The notes beneath the pieces are model-generated. The model did no database searches. It was not told the DNA's origin and saw only the letters and a list, made by a program, of their open reading frames with translations. Positions 26,570 through 37,080 of a stretch of 64,000 nt of DNA are shown here, one piece after another. The stretch comes from Serilophus lunatus (taxonomy: Eukaryota; Chordata; Aves; Passeriformes; Eurylaimidae), in contig VXBA01001784.1 in NCBI GenBank assembly GCA_013399895.1, forward strand, positions 946,568-1,010,567. Direction: 5' to 3'. A program made the translations under genes and the position numbers. Every line of letters starts with the position of its first letter. Position 1 is the stretch's first letter.

Positions 26570-27060
26570 ATGCGTAACAAAAGTGTACTAATAAGCTCCT
26601 CTCTTTTTAATTACGTCGATATGACATACATTGGAAACAGCCAGGCTTCCCCACTCTTCCTTGTCCTGTCCCTGGGGAAAAAATGTCTCTGATTGCTTAA
26701 ACTTGGATTTCCCTGAATGAGAGTGTACAAGCAATTGGGGCACTTCCATCATTGCTCTAGCCTTTTATTCAAGATAATATTAAGAGACATCATAACATCA
26801 CAGTGTCAGAGCAAACAAAGCACTATGTAATTTTATCCCCTATTAATGCAGAGTGTCGCAGATGGTGCTATCATTAGACAGCAATCTATAAAAATGACCC
26901 ATGAGACAAAGCCCTGGCACAATTATTTATTCTTCAATTATTTATTCAGCCCTTTAGGATGTGTAATACTGACAGACAGCACAGAATGTACTGCCTACCA
27001 ATTTGCAGATTTTGACTGACTGACTCCTCCATCATCGATGGAATAAAACATGCACGGGGG
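26570..27060. promoter_or_regulatory. Candidate conserved non-coding element
   Basis: About 490 bases without simple repeats or transposon signatures. It is rich in ATTA/TAAT cores, has TGACAG-type sites (around 26970-26980), an E-box-like CAGATGGTG near 26865 and retained CpGs (TACGTCGATATG near 26615, GTCGCAG near 26855, CATCGATGG near 27035). A 13-bp direct repeat lies inside. The texture resembles vertebrate developmental enhancers. Conservation itself could not be tested. Confidence 0.4.
26920..26947. repeat. Tandem pair of a 13-bp homeodomain-like motif
   Basis: CAATTATTTATTC occurs at 26920-26932 and again at 26935-26947, a 15-base period. Each copy carries an AATTA core and a TTATTT stretch, suggesting paired binding sites within the surrounding candidate element. 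Confidence 0.85.
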
Positions 27061-29915
27061 AGGGTGATGTCGCACGGCTTTGGATTTTAGTTTTTGCTTG
27101 TTTTCCTGTTCACTACATGGCTTGAAGGCTACCTCTTTTAAGCAACCTCATCCACCCTGTTGTTCATCTATTTATTTCAGTTAATTGCAAGGAAGATTTA
27201 GTGATCCCGACCCAGAGTTTTTAACTCCTTCTGTACTTGGAGCTAGGAGTTGGTTTCCCTGTGGAGCACTAACATCAGCTGGTCAGCCTTGTGGGGCAGA
27301 CTAATTGCCAGCCCTGTCAATCCAGGGAGCCCTGCTCTCCTCAGCAGTTGATGATGCTGTGGATTCTGCATGGGCCCTGTAGGAAGCAGGATGGGACCCA
27401 CTGTTTTCCGGTTGGATTAATGGCTGAAGATGCAGGCTCGTTTGGTTAAGACTCTCTGGCCCAAGACATGGCCTTCTCCTGACAGCTATTACTGTTGCAG
27501 TGGCATTTTGGGGAGGAATTTTTACTGCTGCTTTACTGTCAGAATGATGTCACTGCTATAGAAAGGAGCACATCTGCCTCTGACTGTATCTTTGCCTCCT
27601 CTGTGATAAGACAAACGTTTCTGTTGTCCAGTGAACCAGAACTGGGAGCTGATTGGGTTTAAACTAAGGACTGGTTTAGGTTTAGACTCTGAGTGACTAA
27701 ACTGCTTAAGTGTCATTGTCCAATATGGCTCATATTAATCTGGAAAAATCCTCATAGATAGCTGTATTATGTTAACAGTAAAATTAATTCAGTAGGATTT
27801 TAGAGTCCCAATAAAGTACAAATTTATCTGTCACCAGTGTCTCCTTTCTCTTTCCAGTGTGTGTTGGTTAGGCTCATCTCTTTGACATCCATATTGTCAA
27901 AGCCCCTGCCTTTGTGCTGAAGCACACCTGAAACTGCTGCCCCAAAGGTATTGTTGGGTTGTTTTTTTGTAAAATAAATCTATAACGTTCCATTGGAAAA
28001 CCTCTCTTGCCTTCCCCATAGCACTTCTCTTCATATCTGTGGTAAAAATGAACAATGGCTCTTTCACTCAGAAACACTACTTCAGTTATTTATAGATTAT
28101 ATTAACTGCCCTTTTATTTGATGTTGAGTCATTCTGGCAAGTCCTTTGTATAAAGCTGGTAAATTTTGAGCGGGTGTAAGTAACATCCTAATTTTTTCAT
28201 TTAGTGGTAAGTCTGTAACAAATGCCTTGTAACCAATGGGATGAAGTCTCTGATTAGATTAGTTTGCAGTTTATGAAGTGCCTGTTTAGAGGGGCCAGTT
28301 AGCTAGTTTTGTTCTTGATGAGATAACTTGGTTATTTCCTGTCATTTAAGTAATTTCTTGTCTTAAATCTTGTCTGGATTTTAAAAGTAGATTGATAAAA
28401 TGAGGATGTGGGCTACCCCATACCCTTCCTGGATCTCAGCCCTACAGACAGCCAGAGCTTCTCTTGCTTGGCAGAACATTTAAATTGTGTAGAAAAGAGC
28501 AGATTTTGGTTCAGAATTTGGGGCTGCTATGCTGTCACTTGTTTAACCTGGTCGGATTCCTCGCTTCAGCCTTGGTCTGCTTTCCTTTTCTCACTGCCAT
28601 GACTGAGACTTCCCCTGCTTCAGCATTCCTGAGGCAGCAGGTCCTGGTCCATGCTGTGGATGTGTGGGGCTGGTCCAGTGTCCTGTGTGTGGGATGTCTT
28701 ATGTCTGCAGGACCTTGAGGACCCACTGGGGCTGGACTGGACACATTTTTTGCAGTGGTGGTTTGTGGTGGGAGACCAGAGGAGCAGCCTGGCTCCCTTC
28801 CATCACTACCAGCAGCCTGTGTCCAGGTGAGCTGTCCTGCGGGAGTGAGCTCACCCACTGAGGCAGTTTTACAATTTAACCCGTTTTCAGCCATCCCCCA
28901 TTATGTTCCTCCTGGTCACAAGCAGAAATGGGAGAAACTTCACCTGCTTATTGCTCTGTTGGGCATCCCCTCCAGCTGCCCTGCAGTATTTTTAGATTAG
29001 AGAAGCCCTGGGAGGGGCTGGGGCAGCAGATGAGAGCGGTGGGGAGCGACTGTGGCTGTGCCCACCTTCAGCCAGCCCAGGCTCCCGCCATGGGAACAGA
29101 GACTTTCCCCTTTCTGGGAAGTCATTTCCAAGTAAAGTCCCGCAAAGCTTCCTATCCTCACCCCCCTGTTTAAAGAGAGACTAAATGAATTCAGTGAGGG
29201 TGACTGGAAGAGCCAAGACTCAGTTCCCCCCCCAATCATTTTTTGCCTCTCTGCCCCTGAGGAGAGCTGTGCCATGGCTAATCCCCGAGTCCTCCTCCCA
29301 CCCACCTTCCTGGGTTTGGGAGGGAAGCCAAAGCCGGATCCTTGGGATGTGACGCTGCTTTGAAATACCAATTGCTACGGTTGCCCAGGTCTGTTTGTCA
29401 GCACTATTCAGCACTGCTTAATCCCCTTTTGTGTCCATTTTGGAAGGACGGCTGGGATTTTGCAAGTTGGTTCATGCCATATTCACAGCCCTTGGGGAGA
29501 AGGCTGGTGAAACCACACATGGAAAGGTGTGAGTTGTGGGGGTCTGTGCATATGTGCTTCATCTTCATGAGGTGTTCATTTAAGGTTAAGAAGAATATAT
29601 CTGAGTGATGCAAGCAATTTAAGCAAAGAAATTAGTGGTGTAGTCTGAAAAACCTCTACTGACACGCAGGCTTTAACCCAGGCAGTTGTGCCAAAAGATC
29701 CAGAAAAGGCTTAATGGCAGGAGATAATGCTGCTGTGTCAGCACACATTTTCAGCCCTGGCTGTGAATTTCCTGGCTTTTGTGTACTTGAGTTAAACCCT
29801 GATGTTAGTAGCCCATCACCCCCTCCAAATAAGCACCCTCAAACAAAGGGAGAACCGAATCCCAGCAGTTTGCTACTTAGTGGGGGAGACTGGTGGGTAA
29901 TAACGTGTTCAGAGG
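27061..29915. other. Intronic sequence, no gene seen
   Basis: Unique intron. 28550-29350 is more GC-rich and produces overlapping chance frames on both strands, none resembling a known protein. A run of eight Cs lies at 29226-29233. Confidence 0.6.
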
Positions 29916-30060
29916 CATGAACCTGATAAACATGGAGAGCGATGTTACAGTCGAACGACCTATTAAACCTGCAGTGGTTTGGGTCAGTATGAACATTCCT
30001 GGCCAGAAATTCCCGGAAAAACATATTTAGTTCATGGATCAATAATTGGAGCTAATGAGT
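29916..30060. promoter_or_regulatory. Candidate conserved element with a STAT-type site
   Basis: Retained CpGs in AT-rich DNA (GCGATG, GTCGAACGACC) lie beside TTCCCGGAA at 30010-30018, which fits the TTCN3GAA STAT consensus. ATCAATAATTGG follows at about 30038-30049. The combination suggests an enhancer, but a single short site is weak evidence. Confidence 0.3.
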
Positions 30061-30119
30061 CCTTGGGAGTCAGAGGTGCAGCCACCAGTAGTCTTTGTGC
30101 TGTTGCTGATAGTGAAACA

Positions 30120-30260
30120 TGTATGCATGCTAAAATAAATCTTTCTTAAACAATTTTTTGTGTGTACTTTTAATGAATGCAGGCTGCAACCAAACGCTTT
30201 CATATTCATGATGACTGTGTAATCTAATTACTGTAGCAATTTAACTATGGCTTTTTTTGT
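30120..30260. promoter_or_regulatory. Candidate conserved non-coding element
   Basis: AT-rich, non-repetitive sequence with GCATGC, TTAATGAATGCAG, ATTCATGATG and TCTAATTACTG, that is several homeodomain- and POU-like cores close together. This is inference from texture only. Confidence 0.28.
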
Positions 30261-32308
30261 ATTTTGCTGTTTAGTCCTTTCACCCTGCAAGTTCCCAGGC
30301 AAGAGCATGTGCTGCAATAATCCCTGTTATGTCCTAGGCACTGAAAATGCCATATGAACTCTCGGGGCATGGTAATGGTGTCACCCAGGGCATTCACTGT
30401 ATAAGAAAACACAATCATGTTGACAGCACCAAAACAAGAGGACAGATACTGGAAAGAATAACAAAGATACCTAGAAACATTTCACCGACAGCTGGATTTG
30501 ATTTTGAGACTCAGATTCTGTGCTGGAATCCATTAGGTCTGATCCCCAGGTGTCCTACTCCCTCAATCTCCTCTAACACGAAACATTGAAGAGAAAGGAA
30601 AGGGAAATCTCTCTCTTGAACTCGAAGCTGTAACTGGTGTGTGAGTGAATCTATCTAATCCAGCAAAGCAGGGACAGAGGGAAGGGTTTATTTTCTGCCT
30701 CAGCCAAGCCCTTCTCAGCGTCTGCAGTGAGGAAATGTACAAAAGCATAATGTTCTTGGTAATCCGTGCTGTGTGCCTGCCTTGAGGTAGTGCTGGGACA
30801 GCCGTGCATTGAGTGTGGTGTGTCCAGGCTGCTGGCAGCCTGTCTGAGCTCAGCTATCCTGCCAACCCCTTCCCTTTGGGGCTGGTGTGTCTGAGGGACT
30901 GCTGCCAAATGAGGTGATGCCAGTTGTATCTGTACCAGTTGTACCCTTACTGTGACCACTGTTACAGCTCAGCCTGGTTGTTAGCATAGCCTTGACTATC
31001 AGTTCTGCGCACCAAATAAGCTGGACACATGGAATGAAATGCAGAGGTGTTCTGTGCAAGGTGAATTGCCTGGATTTGTGTGATAGTTGCTGGAGAGAAA
31101 TGTGCACTTCAGGGTACAATTCTACTCCTCCTGATGAGGCATTAAAAATAGGTCAGATGACTCAGGCCCTGAAGCTTTACCATGAGTTCTGCAGAGACAA
31201 GATGATTAGCTCAGATCATAGTTACTTGATGAGGACGTGACTTGTACCTGACTTAGATGAATATGGGCTGGTACTCATGCTTAAAACCAGTCTTAGCAGA
31301 GGTAGTGCTTTCATGGAAGAACAAATATTTTTATTTCCACTACCTGTGGCTGCATACTGTTTGTCTGGAAAATGAACAGCTTTCCCTGTTGCGTGTTTTG
31401 GATGTTATACGATGGCAAAGTTTAGAGGTACTGTTCTGCATTTTTTTGGCATTGGAAATTTCCACTGTTGTATTTTCCTTTGTGTACCCTTGCATCCCCA
31501 TGGGCATGTACAGCCACCCATTTGCCCTCTCCCTTGGAACTGTCCTGGTGCCTTGGCTACTAAATTTTTTGTCAAACGGACTGTAAGAATAAGAGTGAGA
31601 TCATCCATCAGTTGTAAGTCACAGGTTCTGTGAGCTTGCTTGATTTGCAGAGCTGATCTCTAATAAAACCTGATCACTCAGGTTGTGTACTGCTTACCAT
31701 TATGAGTGATGCTTGCAGTTCACAGTGAGGAATACAAGACAGGGCCCATGAAATTACAGCTTACATAATGATTCTGCCTTTGTTTAGTAGGGTTTGAATG
31801 GTGTGTGGAATATCTATGCTGTGATGATTGGAAGTATGGGGAGGGAATCTGTGCACAAACTAGTTCTTCTTTTAAATTACCTTTGCTCCCTGTATCCAGG
31901 TTGCTGAACAGAGCCTTTGGTCCTACTTCCCTTCATCTTCAGTGAAGAATTTCACCTTAGTAGTACGTGGTTTCAGTTAACACCAAGTGTGCACCACAGC
32001 TAATGAGGATAATTACTGGAAGTGTTTCTTAAAAGCTCCTTTTCTGTGCAAGGCAGTGTTTGTGTGCTTTTGCATACACAGCTGACTTTGGAAACTGTTG
32101 TTTTACAGGTGTCTGTGTGCTTCTCATTCAGATGAGCAGTTTAGACAGGGACTGATGGGGCTGACTCAGCTTACTCTCCTTCTCAAGGTGATGGTCGAAA
32201 TGGGCTTTTCTGATTGCTCCAGGATATGGCTGGTAGCCTGCCTGGGAGCCAGGTTCAAACTAGCAAAGCAAGGATTGCATCATCTGAATATATAAATAAG
32301 TACAATTG
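30261..32308. other. Intronic sequence, no gene seen
   Basis: Unique intron with no recognisable coding sequence, RNA gene or mobile element. Confidence 0.6.
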
Positions 32309-32409
32309 CTTAAAACCAACCAAACAAAAATACAAAACAAACAAATAACTCCCAAAACCCCAAACTACAACCACCCCACCTCTCTCTCTCAAAAAAAAAA
32401 AAAAAAAAA
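32309..32409. repeat. G-free A/C-rich low-complexity tract ending in 19 A
   Basis: No G occurs on the plus strand for 101 bases. The tract runs from AAACC/AAAC-type repeats through CCACC-rich sequence and a CTCTCTCTC run into 19 As (32391-32409). It may be a decayed microsatellite or the poly-A tail region of an old retroinsertion. The minus-strand frame reading through it (poly-Phe) is an artefact. Confidence 0.85.
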
Positions 32410-33107
32410 GCCCTGAACCTCCCCCCTCCCCAAATGAAATCTTGAAGAGGGTATGCGAGGAGGCAGGAATAAGGATACAATTTTCTCAGTTTCTCCTTCT
32501 CCACAAGGTTCTTTTGGATTGTGAAACCGGATGAAAAGGAAGATATGGGAACCTTGTAGTGGTCCCCAGTGCATCTCTTCTGCAATGGGCCATAAGTATT
32601 AGAAATTATCAGACTGACAGACTTGGCGAATGTTGTAGCTTCTCGTAACTCCATAGGCTGCTTGGAAAAAAGCACCATTTAATGAATATAATATTACAGA
32701 CCCTTAAGGGTGAGCCATGTTGTGTTGTTCAATAGCTGACTGCTGTCAGTTACAAGTCTTCATTTTGGAGAGCACTGCTTCCAGGCCATACAGAGAAACA
32801 TCCAATAAAGGTTTTAATCTGTGGGAAGCTGAATTTCCTCTGTATTGTGTGAGACCTATGCGCACTTAAATCCCATGTATCTGTCAAGATACTTCATAGG
32901 CGAATTGAATTAGCATCTTGGCTTTGTGGTGACCCCAAGTTTTGGGGACAGTTTCCTCCCTGGGAACATCACAAGGAAAACAAGAGGGAGCAGATGTCAA
33001 GTGTCTTTGTTGCACTTGATCAATCACTTCCAGGCCTCTATGCTAAATCAAGGAAAAACAATCCAGCTCACATCTCATGGGCTGACCTCATGCAGAGCTT
33101 GTGTGCT
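32410..33107. other. Intronic sequence, no gene seen
   Basis: Unique intron between the low-complexity tract and the old CR1 remnant. Nothing was recognised. Confidence 0.55.
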
Positions 33108-33400
33108 GTAAGAATCATAGAACAGAATATGAATTTGAAAGGGACCTCAAGGATCATCTGTTCCAGCCTTTCTTGGCAAAAACATGGTCTAAACAAAGTT
33201 ACCACTATGCTGTCCAGCTGACTCCTAGACATGTCCAATGTTGAAGGATCCACCACTTCACTGGGGAGGTTATTCCAATGGCTGACTGTTCTTATTGTGA
33301 AAAATTTTTCTCTTGTGTCCAGTCAGAATCTCCTCAGAAGTAACTTGTACCCATCACCCCTCATCTTTTCCATGTGACAAGAGTGGAAGCCCCTGGGCAG
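33108..33400 (-). mobile_element. Old CR1 LINE 3' remnant, 5'-truncated
   Basis: Read on the minus strand this is the 3' end of a CR1 (Chicken Repeat 1) non-LTR retrotransposon. On the plus strand it shows the usual reversed CR1 order: ATCATAGAA tail-like sequence at 33114, GGGACCTCAAGGATCATC near 33140, GGATCCACCACTTCACTGGG near 33246, TTATTCCAATGGCTGAC near 33270, then GTGAAAAATTTTTCTC and CCCCTCATCTTTTCCATGTG. It is more diverged than the copy near 55 kb, and the reading frame is broken, so it is an older subfamily or insertion. The right boundary is approximate. Confidence 0.85.
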
Positions 33401-35720
33401 GGTGGTCTCCAGTAGTTTGGGGGGCAGGGGGGGACAATGAGGCAATGCAGGGTTTGAGACATTGGGGATTGAAACAGGGTTTGCTCAGCAGAAGTGCCTT
33501 GGTGCCTGAGCTTGCTGTGTGCACAGACCTCTGTTGGGGATGGGACAGTTCTTCTGGGTCTCAGCACCGTGTCTGGCCTGTGGACATGTCACAGGCACTC
33601 CAGGAACCTCTCCTCTTGCCTCTATTTTGGGAAAAAGGCTCAAGTTGCCCATCTTCTTGAAAGGGGTCTTCAGGATCCTTTGAAACCAGTCATGAGAGAG
33701 GATCTCTGTTTGGGATTGAGTGGAGTGCGAGTGTTGTGGTGCTTGTGGGAAAAGCAAGAAGGACTTCAGTATCTCTGAAATGAGAAAAGAATCTGCCATG
33801 TTGTGCTCACATTCCTGAATGAAACTATTTTGCAGTGATTCTGGTAAAAGGTTTTAGAGCCAAAGAGAAAATAAGAATGTTTCAATTCTCTTTACAAGGA
33901 TAGTCTATTTGCATTAATTCTTTTGTGTTACATTGAAGAGACTGTCCTGGCAAAATATAATTTGAAAGGATTATTTTAGAATTTAAAAGTCTCTTGCCAG
34001 TCTCTCCTTTCTTCCCTTCACCTCCAAGAAGCACAGGGAAACGTACACTAAAATAAATTTTGGCTTCCTTGGTATTTAGGGGCATATGAGTAAAAATTAA
34101 TTTGAAATATCTCAAGTCTTACAGAATGGAAAACATTTGCTTCTGCATTTCATTTCAGCTGAAGAAATTTTTAATTCATCCCACTTTTCAGTTTTGGTGT
34201 GAAGTGCTAGGACACAGGTTTACAGCCTGAAAAGTGTAGAAGCTTGGCTTGGATGGGCATGCTTATTGCACATTCTTGTCCAGGTCTCATTCCTCTCTTT
34301 GTCTACAACCCTGGTGAAGTTGTTTTTATTGAGATTTTGATATATGTAAATTCTGCAAAGCAGTGATGAATTGAAAGTGAGTAATAATTTAGCACTTGAT
34401 TTTGAGTAGTACTCTTGACACAGTGAAATTAGACTTTTATTGCATTCTAATTTTAATATATTTTAAAAAGAAAGGAAGATAATTGACTGTTTCTCACTGG
34501 ATTTTATAAATGGATTTGTAACTGTTAGTGGTTCCAAAAAGAAATAAACTTGAATGAGTCATAAGGGGATCTGCCCCATGACTTTAGTCATGAAGATAAG
34601 CAATGCTGCAAGATGTACTTTTCACAGATGCTGCAGTCTGAACAAAACCTTGTCATAGGCCATTCCTGATTTCTTATACACTCGTGACCATACTTTGTTC
34701 TTGTTGTGATTGCTTATAAAGAGGTGAAACAGTCAAGAATATTAGTGTTTAGCAGGTAAGCTTGGTGGGGATTGAATACCACCTGTATTGGGTACCCAAC
34801 AGCTGTACTGGTGAGTATTGAACACCTCTGTAAACCTAAAGCTATAGTTTGGGAGCTATATATTTACAACCAACTGGCTTTACCCTGCTGATCTTGCAAA
34901 GTTGGTTGTTGGTTTTGCCACTGCCCTCCTTTGCTATATACAGTAATCACAGACTGAGGACTTGCTTGTGTAGCACATTTGTTTCTTAAAAATATTTAAA
35001 GCTTGTTTCTTTCTTGATGTTCATCTCTGGTACCTTTTGACCTTACAGTGGAAGAGCAGCAGAGGCCAACAGCAATTCTGATGAGAGAAGTGATAGCACA
35101 GAACCCTTGCATTAGTAAGATCACAGGGTCCTTCAAACAGAGGTGAAGCTTCTGTCCTACCAAAAAAGGTCTCCTGGTAGGTAAGCATAAGTATGCTGGT
35201 CTGAGACAAACAAAATGTATCCTCTCCTCTGTGTGTTCAGGGTCACAAAAAGTTTTCTTTCTGGGGAACTGCCTGAGATTTTACGTTGGTTCTGGGATTC
35301 AGGTAGGGTGTCTCATGCAGCATGACCAGGCCTCTACATTGCCAAAGTAGATTACTCAGAACTATAAACCAGTTGATAGAACAGTTATTTTTGATAATTT
35401 CTTTTTAAAAAAGTGTTTCTGATGCAATGCGTCAGAATTTTCTCCCCCCAGAAAGGACATCAACACAAATACAAAGATACACTCTATACCGACAGAGATG
35501 TGAGAGTATTGACTTATGTCAAACCAAAAGATCCTTAATTTTAGGAGCAATTATTCTAAAAAAAAAAAAAAAGGGAATCCAGAGGAAACTGTGCAAAGTA
35601 CTTTTTTTGTTTCCAAGGGAAACAGTAATGAGAAAGAGTTAGGTCACTGTGGAAAAAATACCCACATAAAAGATCTTTTTTAGCAAGGACATGGAAACAG
35701 AGCTTATCTTCTTGGACAGC
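33401..35720. other. Intronic sequence, no gene seen
   Basis: 33400-33780 is G-rich in places with chance frames on both strands; the rest is AT-rich unique intron. No family was recognised. Confidence 0.55.
35558..35572. repeat. Poly-A run (15 A)
   Basis: An uninterrupted A run with no identifiable element upstream. Confidence 0.85.
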
Positions 35721-35724
35721 TTTG

Positions 35725-35815
35725 CCTAATAGATAATGCCCTGGACTGAAAGTGGGTTTAAATCCCTGCTCTGCAGGAGAATTTTTGTCAAGTTAGATCT
35801 CTTAGATTGTGCCCA
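35725..35815 (+). mobile_element. Possible MIR/CORE-SINE remnant (tRNA-derived head)
   Basis: GGTTTAAATCC at 35755-35765 resembles a tRNA-type B box. The surrounding order (AATGCCCTGGACTGAAAGTGG, the B box, CTGCTCTGC, then GTCAAGTTAGATCTCTTA) follows the MIR consensus I recall (head, B box, GGCTCTGCC, GGGCAAGTTACTTAACCTCT). The match is diverged, as expected for an amniote-age SINE. It could be chance similarity. Confidence 0.45.
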
Positions 35816-36187
35816 TATAATTTTGTTTTGCAAAGAGAAAATGGTAGTTTGTCCTCTGAAAAGTGTTCAGCGTAGAGACGAGGGGTTTGTGTGGCCCTGG
35901 TGTGATATAGTGCAGGTACCACCTGTACAGGGACTTAGGACCCGAGGGTTGAGCATGACAAGTTGTCCTGTTCACTTATATGTCCTGACTGAGATACTTT
36001 CACCATCTCTGTTGCTACCATTCAGTGGCAGCACTCTAAGAGACCTTGTTCAGTGTAAAACACCTCCCTTTCTCGTGCCCAGCTTCAGATAAAATGAGTG
36101 ACTGTATTGGTCATTTCAGAACCTTTGAGCCAAGGCCCAGGTGTTGGTTAATTAAGCCTTGTGGCAGATTTTTGGAGTGTCTTAAGC

Positions 36188-36302
36188 ATTATCCCAGCTT
36201 TTCAGGTGGTGACTGAAGCATGAGGAGGTGGACTGATGTGCTCAGGACTATAGAGCCATGTGAATAACCCAGTCTCTTTGTATTCCTCCCGCTGTCTGAG
36301 CA
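36188..36302 (-). mobile_element. Possible MIR/CORE-SINE remnant, reverse orientation
   Basis: On the plus strand the order is TTATCCCAGCTTTTCAGGTG, GAAGCATGAGGAGGTGGACTG, ATGTGCTCAGGACTATAGAGC, then ATTCCTCCCGCTGTCTGAGC. This parallels a reversed MIR, which reads ATCCCCATTTTACAGATGAG, GGCACAGAGAGGTTAAGTGAC, TTGCCCAAGGTCACACAGC, GGGATTCGAACCC. It is diverged but collinear over about 110 bases. Confidence 0.45.
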
Positions 36303-37040
36303 TGAGGTTTCATGTTTTTCCTGAGACCAAACCCCACTTGTAAGGTCTGAGTCAGTGTTAGAAAAAGGGTTATCAAAGAGCTGGAGAATTGGAAGAGATG
36401 CTGAGACTTGACTTGCTGAATCAAAAACATGAAATCCTGCATGCTAGATGTTACAAAACCTACACTTGGTAACTCAGTGCTGAGCCAAACCCAGAGAGAT
36501 AACTAGAGATGCTTACTAGTTTTTCAGTTTTCAATATAATGTTGCAGTCTTTGTTTCCTCTTTTTCAGGTATTCAGTGTTTTCTGTAAGCAGCAGAACAG
36601 CCGTGGTGGTGTTGACACTGTCATGAGTACAAATCCTTGAAGTCCATGGCAATATTGGAAAATATAATGGAGAATGTGTTAGAAATGGACCAGGCACACG
36701 CTGGTGGGCCGAACTTACTACTACAGTTATAAACTGTGGGAGGATAAAAACAATTGAATGAGTGTCTTAAGTTTCTATACAGCAAATTTAAATTCATCAT
36801 CTAATGGATTTTCACAAGGAGTTAGCCCAAAGAAGTGGAACGCCTCAAAGCCTTCAGTTGAAACAAAAGTGCCTTTAAGACTCACATTTCAGTATCCCAC
36901 TGGGGAAGACCAGATTCTTTATATGTTAAGGTAAAAATTAACTGCAAAGCCCAGTGCTGCTTCCCTATGCCCCCAGCCTTCCAAGACTTCTTTAAATCTC
37001 CAAAACTAGCAGAGAATTATAGTCACTCTGTTGGGAGAAA

Positions 37041-37080
37041 CAAACAAACCAAAACAATAAAAACAAACCACCAAACAATT
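37041..37080. repeat. A/C-rich low-complexity tract (CAAA-type)
   Basis: A G-free run of CAAACAAACC-like units over 40 bases, similar in composition to the left half of the 32.3 kb tract. It is a decayed microsatellite. Confidence 0.75.

Noticed and set aside
32310..32678. Minus-strand open frame with a poly-Phe segment
   Set aside because: It is produced by reading the poly-A and A/C-rich tract on the other strand.
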